The notes: generated from the letters alone by a model not told the origin. Counted from the stretch's first letter, positions 24,664 to 38,149 are shown. The stretch: 64,000 nucleotides of DNA from Clarkia xantiana subsp. parviflora (GCA_036873135.1 JAPTYO010000002.1:2376952-2440951); one strand, 5' to 3'. Numbers and translations: made by a program.

Positions 24664-26339
24664 CTACTTATAACTATGAACAGGTAAGCAGGACCAGTTG
24701 AATGTTTTATACAGCCTTTGAACCTCAGCATCGCATCGACAGTCGATGCAAGTTCGATCTTCAAAGAACTCATATTCTTGCGTCCAGTTATATATGGCCT
24801 TCCAGTGGTTTTTCCTGCATTGTGCTTCTGGTAACGGTGGTGGATCCCTCGTTGTTCTCGCAGGCCAGAAACAATTCATATGCTCAATCAAAATTTTCCG
24901 ACATTCTAGCTCCTTGCCGGCTCTGCAAACCTTTGAGAGGAGGCTGTAGCCTTCTTCCACTAATGGAACATCACCGTCCCAATTAAAGATTTTGATGAAT
25001 CCTAGAGTGTAAGTAGCGAGGAGACAGTCCGCATCTGAAGCAGCCTTCAACTGTACCAGACCAACTGCACCTCCATCATCTATTGCATAGTGTCCTCCAA
25101 CAAAATTGGCTACTCCTGCCCTGTATAGAGCTTCGGGGTTGGAGTTAGCCAGGCATTGCCGGAGAAACGAAGCTTGTTTCCCAGTATTGATATGATAGCT
25201 CATCCCCTTGAGTGAAATTCTCCGCCAAATGTAAGGATCGGCTCCTAGTTCGTTGAACCTTTTGCAGCTGATTTAACGGGGAACAATTGTAGTTAGTAAA
25301 AAGTTATCATTCTAGCAAAGTCGAATCAATGGCTAAACATTTATTATATATAAAGGTTAAATATTATATCGCGCAATCCGTGTAATTATTGGGTACACGA
25401 ACAGTTTATAAAAGTTAGTCATAAATAAAGTATACCACAACATACTGTTTATGTTATGAACAAGTTATGGTTTATGAGGGGTAAGTACTATATAACATCA
25501 TAAAATTGTTCCTCAATGTTCATTACCACACAACATACGGAGAAAATCTAAGTTTTCAGTCCTGCAGAATTGCATATTTGTTCCGCAGAACTGCAGTATT
25601 TTTGGTTAGTATTAACCGTAAACATAATTTCCATACGTTGAAGCAATTGTGAACCCAAACACATACTTCGCAGTTCAAAAGTTTAATACAAGGGTTTTTG
25701 AAGACAAGATATAATACTGTATGGTGGTGAAACTGATTTTCGCAACATATAAACCCTAACTCATTTAAACAACATTGGTTCTAATATCATTCATTGTTTT
25801 TTTTTCAAAATGCAGTCATTCGATTGTATATGTATAACCAAGCAGAAATATGACGAATATATAAAACAAAGATGTGTAACGCTATCAAATAGTTAACAAT
25901 ATTTATAGCAGATATGTTCGTTTTTTTGTTTTTTCCCAACAAATATATATAATATATGTAAATGTATATATCTATATATATCTTTTGGCAGGAAAAAAAA
26001 AATTACATATCTGCTATATATATATAGCAGATATTTTAGGTTTTTTGTTTTTCTGGCATAAGATATATATATATATATACACAGTCCTATTTGTGTATGT
26101 ATCACAAATAAAACAAATGTCGATGGAAAATCAGACAAAAAATTAGAGAAAGCAGTGAAATCAGTGAACAGACTCCTAATTCATGTACTGAAGAAAGGTT
26201 TAAATTTATATAGGGAATTTCCAGAAACTTACCATAGCTTCAGCTTGATAAAATCGTGGGTCGAATACGCTCCGACACAAAGCATGATAAACCATAGGGC
26301 CTCCGCGGGCAGGTCTAGGATTGTTGTGCATGCAGCCAT
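24664..26339 (-). CDS. F-box protein, At2g35280/At1g67623-like, 236 aa (copy A)
   Basis: Two minus-strand exons join in frame: 26233-26339 and 24664-25267 (711 nt). Residues 1-40 form a short F-box (LPAEALWFIML then AYSTHDFIKLKLW, continuing CCKRFNELG after the intron). Residues about 70-150 carry the block typical of this family (NPEALYRAGVANF, then GLVQLKAASDADCLLATYTLG), a Sel1/TPR-like helical repeat. The C-terminus has a Cys/His-rich part ending CRCDAEVQRLYKTFNW. F-box proteins usually bridge SKP1 to substrates in SCF ubiquitin ligases; the target is unknown. The intron lies at the same codon and phase as in copies B and C. The 965-nt intron is AT-rich with TA microsatellites. The start is the Met 7 residues before the F-box LPAE. 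Confidence 0.82.
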
Positions 26340-26770
26340 CTTGGAGAAAGAGGAAGAAATTAGTTACAAAACGTAAGTGGTTCACCAGGGTTAGTATAGC
26401 AGTAAAGGAAACGTACCTTTGAAAAAAAGGTTGACTGTCTGTTTGAACAAAGTATCTGAGAGAACACCGTCGATAGTGACGATTCAAGCGCAGAAGGAAG
26501 TTAGGACGACTTCGGAGGGAAACTGCTTCGGACTTGAGGAAGAAGATAGATGAATTTGGGAAAATAAAGTAAGTTTTGACGACGGTCCATTGTATTAAGG
26601 AGAAAATGATTCTCTACAGCCGTGTTTACTGTTGGCAAATATGTGGTGGCTCTTTAGCGAATGGTTTAATACCATGTTTTATAGCATTTTTACTCTCCGC
26701 CACGAGGCACCACACTGTGTCATCTGTTGGTACGGTCCGTTCCATCTAATAACTACTCTGAATCAAGTAT
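26340..26770. other. 5' flank of F-box copy A
   Basis: Likely promoter and 5' leader of the minus-strand F-box gene, then spacer up to the first satellite array. No other gene seen. Confidence 0.4.
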
Positions 26771-29700
26771 ATGGCGTAATGTTATGATATATATGTTCAA
26801 AATGTTATGGAATAAGTATGAACTATTTTTTTTCATTTGAAGTGCATTATAATAGTATATTACATACAAATTTGTTAAATTATTTAATGTCCACTAAGTT
26901 AATATCTAACTGTGGTTTAAGGGATAGGGTATGGCTAAGGTTATAGTGTAAGGTTGAAGAGTGTTTATTGCATTCAACCATACTTAGTTGTTAAATCACT
27001 TGACATTTTGTAGTTTAATGTTATTATATATATGCTCTAATTGTTATGGAATAAGTATGAACTAATTTTTTCCATTTGAAGTGCATTATAATAGTATATT
27101 ACATACAAATTTGTTAAATTATTTAATGTCCACTAAGTTAATATCTAACTGTGTGGTTTACGGGATAGGGTATGGCTAAGGTTATAGTGTAAAGTTGAAG
27201 AGTGTTTATTGCATTCAACCATACTTAGTTGTTAAATCACTTGAAATTTTGTAGTTTAATGTTATTATATATATGCTCTAAATGTTATGGAATAAGTATG
27301 AACTAATTTTTTTCATTTGAAGTGCATTAAAATAGTATCTTACATACAAATTTGTTAAATAATTTAATGTCCACTAAGTTAATATCTAACTGTGGTTTAA
27401 GGGATAGGGTATGGTTTAGGGTTTAGAGTAAAGTTGAAGAGGGTTTATTGCATTCAACCATACTTAGTTGTTAAATCACTTGAAATTTTGTAGTTTAATG
27501 TTATTATATATATGCTCTAAATGTTATGGAATAAGTATGAACTAATTTTTTTCATTTGAAGTGCATTAAAATAGTATCTTACATACAAATTCGTTAAATA
27601 ATTTAATGTCCACTAAGTTAATATCTAACTGTGGTTTAAGGGATAGGGTATGGTTTAGGGTTTAGAGTAAAGTTGAAGAGTGTTTATTGCATTCAACCAT
27701 ACTTAGTTGTTAAATAACTTGAAATTTTGTAGTTTAATGTTATTATATATATGCTCTAAATGTTATGGAATAAGTATGAACTAATTTTATCCATTTGAAG
27801 TGCATTATAATAGTATATTACATACAAATTTGTTAAATTATTTAATGTCCACTAAGTTAATATCTAACTGTGTGGTTTACGGGATAGGGTATGGCTAAGG
27901 TTATAGTGTAAAGTTGAAGAGTGTTTATTGCATTCAACCATACTTAGTTGTTAAATCACTTGAAATTTTGTAGTTTAATGTTATTATATATATGCTCTAA
28001 ATGTTATGGAATAAGTATGAACTAATTTTTTTCATTTGAAGTGCATTAAAATAGTATCTTACATACAAATTTGTTAAATAATTTAATGTCCACTAAGTTA
28101 ATATCTAACTGTGGTTTAAGGGATAGGGTATGGTTTAGGGTTTAGAGTAAAGTTGAAGAGGGTTTATTGCATTCAACCATACTTAGTTGTTAAATCACTT
28201 GAAATTTTGTAGTTTAATGTTATTATATATATGCTCTAAATGTTATGGAATAAGTATGAACTAATTTTTTTCATTTGAAGTGCATTAAAATAGTATCTTA
28301 CATACAAATTCGTTAAATAATTTAATGTCCACTAAGTTAATATCTAACTGTGGTTTAAGGGATAGGGTATGGTTTAGGGTTTAGAGTAAAGTTGAAGAGT
28401 GTTTATTGCATTCAACCATACTTAGTTGTTAAATAACTTGAAATTTTGTAGTTTAATGTTATTATATATATGCTCTAAATGTTATGGAATAAGTATGAAC
28501 TAATTTTATCCATTTGAAGTGCATTATAATAGTATATTACATACAAATTTGTTAAATTATTTAATGTCCACTAAGTTAATATCTAACTGTGTGGTTTACG
28601 GGATAGGGTATGGCTAAGGTTATAGTGTAAAGTTGAAGAGTGTTTATTGCATTCAACCATACTTAGTTGTTAAATCACTTGAAATTTTGTAGTTTAATGT
28701 TATTATACATATGCTCTAAATGTTATGGAATAAGTATGAACTAATTTTTTTCATTTGAAGTGCATTAAAATAGTATCTTACATACAAATTTGTTAAATAA
28801 TTTAATGTCCACTAAGTTAATATCTAACTGTGGTTTAAGGGATAGGGTATGGTTTAGGGTTTAGAGTAAAGTTGAAGAGGGTTTATTGCATTCAACCATA
28901 CTTAGTTGTTAAATCACTTGAAATTTTGTAGTTTAATGTTATTATATATATGCTCTAAATGTTATGGAATAAGTATGAACTAATTTTTTTCATTTGAAGT
29001 GCATTAAAATAGTATCTTACATACAAATTCGTTAAATAATTTAATGTCCACTAAGTTAATATCTAACTGTGATTTAAGGGATAGGGTATGGTTTAGGGTT
29101 TAGAGTAAAGTTGAAGAGTGTTTATTGCATTCAACCATACTTAGTTGTTAAATAACTTGAAATTTTGTAGTTTAATGTTATTATATATATGCTCTAAATG
29201 TTATGGAATAAGTATGAACTAATTTTATCCATTTGAAGTGCATTATAATAGTATATTACATACAAATTTGTTAAATTATTTAATGTCCACTAAGTTAATA
29301 TCTAACTGTGTGGTTTACGGGATAGGGTATGGCTAAGGTTATAGTGTAAAGTTGAAGAGTGTTTATTGCATTCAACCATACTTAGTTGTTAAATCACTTG
29401 AAATTTTGTAGTTTAATGTTATTATATATATGCTCTAAATGTTATGGAATAAGTATGAACTAATTTTTTTCATTTGAAGTGCATTATAATAGTATCTTAC
29501 ATACAAATTTGTTAAATAATTTAATGTCCACTAAGTTAATATCTAACTGTGGTTTAAGGGATAGGGTATGGTTTAGGGTTTAGAGTAAAGTTGAAGAGGG
29601 TTTATTGCATTCAACCATACTTAGTTGTTAAATCACTTGAAATTTTGTAGTTTAATGTTATTATATATATGCTCTAAATGTTATGGAATAAGTATGAACT

Positions 29701-29836
29701 AATTTTTTTCATTTGAAGTGCATTAAAATAGTATCTTACATACAAATTCGTTAAATTATTTAATGTCCACTAAGTTAATATCTAACTGTGGTTTAAGGGA
29801 TAGGGTATGGTTAAGGTTTAGTGTAAAGTTGAAGAG
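26771..29836 (+). repeat. Satellite array 1: 13 monomers of about 240 bp with a three-monomer higher-order unit
   Basis: The word GTTATGGAATAAGTATGAAC begins at 26804, 27043, 27284, 27523, 27762, 28003, 28242, 28481, 28722, 28961, 29200, 29441 and 29680. Spacings run 239, 241, then 239, 239, 241 repeated three times, then 239, so three monomer types recur in order. The 241-bp type carries GTGTGGTTTACGGG; the others carry GTGGTTTAAGGG and a telomere-like TTTAGGGTTTAG. Monomers of the same type are nearly identical across the array, which points to recent amplification by whole higher-order units. Confidence 0.97.
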
Positions 29837-29979
29837 CTAACTTCCCGACAGGGGTCAGTTTTGGCAAAGGTACAACCCCGCATTAAATGCTGCTGCGGCA
29901 TAAAGCTATGATTGTCCATGTCTTATCAGTCCATATATATGTGAATTAAATTTACTTAATAAGATTACATTCCAACAAA
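29837..29979 (+). repeat. Conserved spacer motif, copy 1 (interrupted by the CACTA element)
   Basis: About 105 bp starting CTAACTTCCCGACAGGGGTC, with CATTAAATGCTGCTGCGG and TATGATT...GTCTTATCAG, is about 80 percent identical by eye to 43104-43205. Its natural continuation resumes at 32908 after the nested insertion. Confidence 0.8.
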
Positions 29980-32907
29980 CACTACAAGAAAACAGAGATT
30001 TAGTAGCAGTTAAAATATTTAGCTGCTATTAGTCGTTAAAGAAGGATACCTTTTCCATCGCCCATAAATATTCGCTACTAAAAATAATATTTTGTAGCAA
30101 CAAGCATGTCGTTGCAAATAGAGTCTTTCAGTAGCGGTATTAGCCGTATGTAAAGCCCTTTTATATTGGCGGCTTAAAATTTCGTTAGTTAAGATCACAT
30201 TAGATGTTACTATAATTAATTTACCGTTGCTAAACCTTCTTTACTGTGGCGGCGCAAATACCGTTACAAAAAGACACATTCACCAACATATGAACGTCGA
30301 TGCAAAAACTAATTTTCAGCAGCGATTCTTTGCTGCTGGAAAAAGAGGCTTTCAGCAACGACTTTGTCCCGCTACAAAACGAATTTTCTACCAACTATTG
30401 CTTGCTGCTGCAAATAGTTGTTTTTTGTAGCAGCGAGCAGATTCGTGGTAAAATCTATGTAATTTTAGTAGAAGCTAACTGCCGCTGCAGAAACACTTGT
30501 TTAGTAACAGCTCCCCTCCGTTGTAGATAGATTTTCTGTAACGGGTATTTACTGCTGCAAATATTGGTTTTCAGCAGCGACTTTCAGTCAATGCAAAATA
30601 AAAAGTCTAACCAAGTAGAATTGGGTTCACAAGCCCAAGTCCAATTTCCATATCTTAGAAAACCTAGCCACTGCCGTAGCCATTCATCCATCCACTGCAA
30701 TCAACTTTTTTTCTTCATCTTGTTTGTTGCAACTTGCAACGCTCCACCATAGGTAATCCACAGCCGCCAGCTCCATCGCGACCGCCATTGCTGCCACGGC
30801 TGCAACGCTACTCTACTAACGCGCAGATGCCGTCTCTGACCTCTGTCGATGAAGGACCAACATGAATCTGTTGGATATCTCCAGGACCGGGATGGTAGAT
30901 GAAGAGTCATCTCGCTGAATTGGCAGAATAGACTCCGAAAAGGGCAAAATCTCCAACCTCTTCTCAGGTGCTCGGGTTTAGGACAAGCCGGGTCTGACTC
31001 GGGTTGCATTGCAGTAGCGGTCGGTTCCGACTCAATGCGACGTAAAAGTGCACCAACATTGTTCCAGATTTGTAATTTCTCCTCTATTTCATAATTGTCG
31101 TTCTTATGGAGATTCATGTTCGATTTGAGTTCATCTTCCTCGGATTTTCGATTTCGAATTCCAATCGTGATATCTGATGTATTAGGTCATTTTTTTCCAG
31201 TTTGGATGGGATTTAAGCTTTTCATAAGAATCTTATGAGATGCTGGGTGTTGAGCTAAAGAGAATATGTCAAGAAGGTAATTTAGATATCTTAAGTTCAT
31301 CTTTTGCTTTTAGTCTTATACTCCTAAACACTTGTCAATGTCTTCATATTTAGTTATCACTTACTTGGCACACCCTAAACAATGATATTGGTTCTTAGTT
31401 TTGTATTCCATCTTTGGTCATTGCGAAGTGGACATAGTGAAAGGAACTATGCTTGATGAATCAAATTGTCGAAGTAGATAACATAGATGATTTTCCATTC
31501 AGCAGTGATTATCACCATTTGAAGATACAACTTACAAGCTTAATTGAGATAAAGGTATGAAACATTCTTTTTCTGAATAGTAACCTAGAGATATTGAGAT
31601 GCTTTTTTTTTATATAGGTTTAACTTTGATTTTCTCATTTGTTATTGCAATTTGTTTTATGTTGTGATACTTTTAAGCATTAGTTGTTTGTGGTTATATC
31701 TTTGATTCACATCATGACCCTTCTGAAATTTATTGATTATGCATCTTGAATAATGTTTGTTGTTTGCTTCTACAACAGGTTTTTTTAACTTCACTTGTTG
31801 GTCGCTTCCTATATTTATATCGAGATGATGAAAAAGAAGACTTACTAGTTACTACTGACTTGGTTGGTTGGTTTTTTTTTTTTTTTTGGTAGCCAAGCTA
31901 AGCTGAATGACAAGCATGTTTGTTGAATCAACACAATAGAATGAAGAGAAGAGGAGACGGTGATGTGGGTAAAAATAAAATTTTGTTCTTTGATTTGTTT
32001 GCTTCCGTCAAGTAATTGGCTGCCCTTCCTGGTTTGGTGGCTGGCTGGAACTCACAATCCATCCACATCCCAACACTATGTTGTATACTATGTACTTGCA
32101 TGATAGCTTTGACCAGGCCTTGCACATAAGGTTAGATATAATTAATATTGTGCTTATTAGGCCTTTATTATTATTTTTTTTTTAAATTTTCTATGGAGTG
32201 AAATTCTTGATAAGAGCCAGTAAATGAATTAGGAGTGACTAAATAAGCATAACAATTGGGAATGATGTTGCAGATTATGAATAATGAGCTTCAGTCAGAC
32301 AGTAAGATTACGTATGTGAAGAACTTTTCGTCATGCTTCCTTCTGCAGTATGATTAGAGATACAAGAAGCCCAACTTTTAGAATTTTTGTGTTTGTACTT
32401 TTTTTTTGTCGAATATACACTTGTCCATATTATTTGTATAGATTTGTATGATGGATAATTTGATAGAGTTGATAGTATTTATTTTGTTTGAATTAAAATA
32501 TTTTAATTATTTTAAATTCTTAAGCTCAAGAAATAGAAATAATATTTATTATAAACCCATTTTTTGCAACGACTACTCTTTCTAAGTAAATGTATGTAAT
32601 CAATGGTATAATTTACCGTTACTGTTTTTACTTACGATTGTTTTTTTTGCTACTGATACAAACTTGTAGTGGCGGACCGCTACTATATATAGTTTTTAGT
32701 GGAAGCTTAATTTTGCTGCTAATACAAGGCTTTAGTGGCGGCAAACATTCAGTAACGGAACATTGTTGTTGCTAAAACCTTTAGCCACGGGGTTTTTACC
32801 AACGACACTTTTGCAGCGACTATGCCGCCATTAAAAGCTTTAGTAGCGACATTTAAAGATTTAGTAACGAATTTCTGTAGTTGCTATAGTCCTGTTTTCT
32901 TGTAGTG
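29980..32907. mobile_element. Non-autonomous CACTA (En/Spm) transposon, 2.93 kb
   Basis: The left end reads CACTACAAGAAAACAG and the right end is its exact inverted complement (CTGTTTTCTTGTAGTG), a 16-bp TIR with the CACTA terminus. AAA flanks both sides, the 3-bp duplication expected of this superfamily. Subterminal regions (about 30000-30590 and 32560-32890) contain many direct and inverted GTAGCGRC/GCTGCTAAA-type words, the usual transposase-binding repeats. The 2 kb interior has no transposase; frames there are short and unlike known proteins. An empty-site relative exists at 43205-43215. Confidence 0.93.
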
Positions 32908-33704
32908 AAAAGGGTAATTCAAATACCTGTTTCGGTTTACCTTTTTTGAGAAAACTGTTTCATAAGGAAGATGAAACAATGTTTCATAATGAAGGCGAAA
33001 CAGTGTTTAATTATGTCACCAGTTATGAAAAGATGCATCATTTTGTATTTTTAAATTTGTTAACAGGTACTGAATTCTGGTTATTATACAAGTTGCATTT
33101 TGGAATTTTGCCAATAAAAGTATAGTATGCACAAAGAAGTTATGTGTCTTCCTCTAAGTGAATTAGTTATTTCAAATAACTCGACAATTATTTATTATAT
33201 GAAATTCAAATGTCCTACTTAGGTGCCATCTGTTGGGATGGTCCCATTGAAGAAAATGTACGAAAATATTATAGCGCGTAAGTAGGACATGTTCCATTTG
33301 TAAAGCCTAATTAATCCCACATTATATGAAATATATTCGACAAAATACGCTAATTAAACGCGCTATTAATATTTGACAAGTAAATTTGGTTCGTAAATTA
33401 ATTGAATTATCCCACTTGACCTTGTTTGTAATTGAAATTCCCAAATATATATTTTCAAGTAAATATTTAAATTATGATACTGTGAAGAGTTTTATTCCTG
33501 GCCAATTTTTCCCAACTTGTAACGTAATTATACCTCCGTTAATGCTTCGTGTATTCTAATCGAAAAAAACATCGCGACGTGCGCAGCACGTGACTCTTTT
33601 TGTTTGTGTATAATAAAAAACCAAAACTTCACGATACGATATTACACCATTTTGAACCTCTTCTGTCTCCCTTCTTCCCGCCTACAATCTCGAAGACCAT
33701 AAAG
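32908..33704. other. Continuation of the duplicated spacer and 5' flank of the GRF gene
   Basis: The segment 32911-33120 (with repeated GAAACA...TTTCATAATGAAG words and TTGTTAACAG) corresponds to 43216-43440. From about 33130 to 33704 the sequence is AT-rich and probably serves as promoter and leader of the GRF gene. Confidence 0.55.
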
Positions 33705-34481
33705 ATGAACGGAGGCCGTCTGATGTCGCACCCACCACATTCCCAAAACACGGGTGATATTCCTCCGACTGAATTACGGAGGTGCTTTTGCGAAGCAGTC
33801 TCCACAGTGGTTATGTCATATACGTGGGAGAATTTTACCAGGAGGTTTCATCGGTGCCCTTACTGGAAGGTATTGCTGCTTAGTGTATAGGGCTTTTACG
33901 ACTTTCATGCTGAACAAGTCAATGATTTAACGATATTGCTGTACAATATTCAATTAGGGATTTGATTTACTGCTGATTTGGGGTTTCCTGTATTGAAATA
34001 ATATGGAATTGTATTAGGTTTTAACTTTTGTCAATAAGGGTTAGTATATACCAATTAACTGTTCAAGGATGGTTATTAGAATTTGGCTTTGACTGTACAT
34101 GGATTGTATAATGTTTTCTCGTCTATAGGTTAGGAATGGTAAACAGTAAGTAAATGTTCAATTAAGGTGAAATACGTTGATTACTGTTTTGTCTGTCTGT
34201 ATTGTGGGCAATGCATACAGGTTGGTGAAGAGACTGGGTGTAACTTTTTTGAGTGGGAAGATCCGTTAATATGTGGTTACGGAAATAGAGCAATACATGT
34301 TTTCCAATCACTGCACCAAGCATTGGGTAACAGATGTTCAACTCTGGAGGTGGAGAATGAGTTGTTTGTGGTTGACATTGCTGAACTGAAGAGTAATAAT
34401 ACATCCCTGGAGATAGCGAATGACAATTTTGTGTTTGATATTGCTGAATTGAAGGCCGAGATTGCACTGTTGGAGTTTTAG
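33705..34481 (+). CDS. GRF-type zinc-finger, coiled-coil protein, 141 aa
   Basis: Two exons join in frame: 33705-33869 and 34221-34481 (426 nt). Residues 27-67 form a GRF zinc finger: Cys27 and Cys29 (RRCFCE), RRFHRCPYW with Cys51, and GCNFFEWEDP with Cys62. GRF fingers bind single-stranded nucleic acid in known proteins and are frequent in plant transposon-associated genes. Residues about 90-141 form a coiled coil with a direct internal repeat (LEVENELFVVDIAELK, then LEIANDNFVFDIAELK). The Met at 33705 is chosen because the frame upstream lacks any domain. It lies within the accessory block and shares its intron position with the decayed copy at 23178-24040. Function in the element is unknown. 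Confidence 0.8.
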
Positions 34482-36585
34482 CATGAAAAAATGGATCTGG
34501 AGAATGCACAATTAAGATTTGGGATCAGGATTTCTACATATATAGCAGGTGTTGTAGGTTTATTTTGTATTTTCAGGAAAATAGTTTAGGGTGCCGTTTT
34601 GTATGTGTAGATGACCCAGATATGGTGGATGCATTTTGTTATGTGTAATGAACCCCCTTACAATCATGATATGCAGTTGTTATTGGTATGTGTACGGAAT
34701 CCAATTCTTATTGTTAAAATAGGAATGTTTAGAAACTCAAGTATACTGTCACAGGACTGCTTTACACTAAAGCATTCATTTAAATAATAAAATACACTCA
34801 GACGTAGTATAATATTCACTTACTGTGAAAATGAATAAGATTATGCTTATTTGATTACAACTGACAGAAACACCATGGCCACCATAGTTTCAACCGTTAA
34901 TTCATTATGTTTGTGTCAAGCTGATTCCATAACCTTAAACCGGATGTACAGTGATCAATTATTTCATCGTTGCGTTATTTACTTGGTAGATGTTGACATC
35001 CATGATGTATAACTTTAATTTACATTAACTAGACAGGTAATTTGTACCACACACTGCGCAATGCGCGATCAACCGCCTTTTATAATCAATTCATACAGAA
35101 CCTAACGTATATAAATAGAACAGAGACAAATATTACATGATAATAGACTGGTTGTGGAAAGACGTGGGTTCCCATGTACAGAGCACATTTACTTTAGGAT
35201 ATATAGAGGATGGGATATGCAGAGCCGTAGCCGGGAATGTGAAGCAACCTTTTGAACAAACTTTTCTAAAAACGGAGATGGCTTACACACATTTATATTT
35301 ATATATTGTACTGTGTATATACTTGTTAGAAGTAATACAGTGTTTCTTTGCTTAAGACTTTTACGTGATGTCAGTATCAATAGGGCATGAGTTCAAGATT
35401 TGACAATTGCATATGCTAACATTGTATTTCTTGACATACAAAATGTGGAGCCCACCAAATGTAGGGATTTGTCAATTAGTTGAAACTACCAGTAGTTCCC
35501 CCAACCATGTATGATTCATTAAACTGTGCAAAACCCTAATAAATTATATCAGCCACGTCAGCTGTGTAACCCTATGTTGAGTTGGATTAAAGCTAATTTC
35601 AATCAAACGTACCAATATATGATAACGTTTCTACGATGAAATTAGTTTATAATCAGACTTCGCATTTTATTTTTAGTTGTACGTTATTTGTTCGACAAAA
35701 CAAACAAATTAAATAAAGTTCATTGGAACAGTACGAACTTAGTGGAAAGTGACAGATTTGTGACAGGACGTGGATATGAATGAAGCTTGTCAAGCACGCG
35801 GCCACTAATTTGGCTTTTAAGGGGCAAGACAATGAGTTAAACAAACTAGGGTTAAGTTTGAAGATTTCTTTCGACCGGATATATTACAAAATTGAAGAAT
35901 ATAATTACATATAGTTAATAATTACAGTGGATATACTAGTAACTGCACACTGTTCAGTTACATGATAGTGTATAAAAAAAAACCAGTTATTCATAGTTGA
36001 ACTATTACATCCAATGGTTTTATATAATGGTGAGTAAAAAACAAACATATAATATATAGTAAAAAAATTAAATTACACAACTATTAAAGAGTGTATGTAT
36101 GTATATAGGGGTTTTAGGGCTGTCTCTCAATATTGCTATATATACTAGTCAATAGAAATGATTATTGCTTGTCAGTTGTCAGGGTACATGTTTAATTACA
36201 TTTTTGTATTTCAATGCAAAACTGTTCATCTTCTTCATTTTACTTGTTCTTCCATAGCCATGTCTCTTCAACTGTTTTCACACAGCATATGGATTGTTTT
36301 AATGTTTCTCTATAAATCTGTGATGAGCTTCATATTCAACAGCACATAAATTACCAGAATTAACAACTTCAGCGGAAATTTAATTGATAAAAACATTGAT
36401 TTTCTGATTTATATCATGGACAGCTTAATATATTATATTCAACTGTTGGACCAGACACGGTAGGGGTTAGTGACAAAATGTAGATGAACACACACACTGA
36501 AGTTAATTTAACTACTATTTTTTTCGATATAAAAATGCAAAAAAGAAGGGAGAACCTAAACCCAGAAACCCTATTCCTGACATTA
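34482..36585. other. AT-rich spacer inside the accessory block
   Basis: About 2.1 kb with only short frames. The segment 35038-35080 contains ACTAG and a TGCGCAATGCGCG near-palindrome reminiscent of a minus-strand Helitron end, but the spacing is too long to call. No gene recognised. Confidence 0.4.
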
Positions 36586-37374
36586 CTAGCCAGGTTTCTG
36601 GTGAGGAAAAGCTGCCCAGCAGTTATAGTAGCGAAAGCGAATGACTTCAGCGTCACAATAACATCTAAAGCACCACTGGACCGGAAAAAAAATCATAACC
36701 TCGTTTATACGATAAACCACAATTAATTCGTGCTGGTTGCATCGACGTCGAGGGGCCGGCGGGTGTGATGCCCTACCTTCACGGTAACTGGTTAACCTCC
36801 TAACAGCATCGATGAAAACAGTCCGGACATTGTTGGCGCGTCTCGTAGCGACCACTAATCCCAGCATGTTGAACGCGTCGTCCAGCACATCTTCATCTGT
36901 TGGCCAATTGAAGATACGGATCATTGCTACAGCATATTTAGCTACATAATGTCCCCGATATGCTGCTGCCTTCAATTGGGCAAGACCAAGATTTAATTGC
37001 CTGGGTAATTGTCTAAAAAAGGTATGCATTCCCAGACGATACAGGGCATCTGGGTTACGTTTGTCCATGAAGATGTCAACAAAAGGTCCACATAACACCG
37101 GCAAAGTGCGGGGTACGATGTCACGTGGTACCAGGGTATGCACCATATCTGTGCTTGAACCTATACCGTGAAGCCTTCTGCAGCTGGATGTTCAAAATCA
37201 TCTCATGTTAGAAATGTACTTAACACATACTAAAAAAGGACATCTATACAATGAAATTGTTCATTCGTACCATGATCTGAACCTTATGAAGTCCGGGATC
37301 GATCCAGACATAACGGCAACCATGATGAGCATAATCATCTCAACAGGAAGTGACATCAACCTAGATGGATTCAT
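36586..37374 (-). CDS. F-box protein, At2g35280/At1g67623-like, 233 aa (copy B)
   Basis: Two minus-strand exons join in frame: 37271-37374 and 36586-37183 (702 nt). The N-terminus has an F-box (MSLPVEMIMLIMVAV, then IPDFIRFRSW, continuing CCRRLHGIG). The central block NPDALYRLGMHTFF and GLAQLKAAAYRGHYVAKYAVA is the family hallmark. The C-terminus is Cys-rich (WCFRCYCDAEVIRF), as in copy A. The intron is only 87 nt and falls at the same codon and phase as in copies A and C. The Met six residues before the SLPVE start of the F-box is chosen; an in-frame Met upstream (37452) adds a hydrophobic stretch not seen in relatives. The coding region looks intact. Role in an SCF ubiquitin ligase is inferred from the family only. 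Confidence 0.8.
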
Positions 37375-38149
37375 GACTAAGGAATTGTTCCTGCAAACCA
37401 ACAAATTATAAACACAAGATATATAAAAATCCAAATACATTTTTAGAAACATAAGACGATAATCAATGGTTTATATTAACGAGCAAAATTTTCGGATGCT
37501 TACTAGTGGAACTTTGGCAGACAGTTAGATGTATCCCCAGTTGCAGTGATGAAGATATAGCAGATGGACCCAGTTGAAAAAGGTTTTTTGAGCACACAGA
37601 CTAATGAAAACCCAAAAAACAGTCTTTTAAATGGTTATCCCTCCGTGTATCGGGAACCGTCATTGATACACCTGTGGGTCCTAATACAGTGCCAAATATC
37701 TCCTTGTGATATTGTAAAAGGTGGCATTTCGGATCGTCTAAGCCACCAATTAACGTAGTTTGGCAGCTAATGAACTTCGACTGTATAGTAACCTACAATC
37801 TGGATCCTTCGAATACTTTTTCGGGGTTAGATCCAACCAGCTGAATAACATCTCATATATCAAAAAGAACCGTCAGTTCAAATTGTGATAACCAATGGTT
37901 CAGATTTTAGGTTTACTGAAAATTGAATTCCATTACCCGGACCCATAATTTCCCAACATTAACTCGGATACTAAATGATAATCTGATTTAAGAAATAAGG
38001 CTACGTTCAGTCTATAATTATATAGAATATATGGTTCTGTATTAAAAACACTTGTATTGGTATCTAATAGATGACATATTAATTATAAGTATATTTAGTG
38101 CCTTAACATTATATTCGGTAAATCATATGCTATCATGTTGATGTTAAAA
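37375..38149. other. Spacer between F-box copy B and satellite array 2
   Basis: AT-rich; contains the probable promoter of F-box copy B. No other recognised feature. Confidence 0.4.

Noticed and set aside
27410..29600. Interstitial telomere sequence (TTTAGGGTTTAG)
   Set aside because: Only one to two telomere-like units occur per satellite monomer and they are not tandem, so they are simply part of the monomer.
30701..31117. A 138-codon minus-strand reading frame inside the CACTA element
   Set aside because: Composition is Arg/Trp/Ser-rich with no recognisable domain, no splice context and no conservation argument; it lies in non-autonomous transposon interior.
35038..35082. Possible Helitron 3' end (ACTAG with a TGCGCAATGCGCG palindrome)
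   Set aside because: The distance of about 22 nt between CTAG and the hairpin is longer than usual, and no matching 5' end was found.
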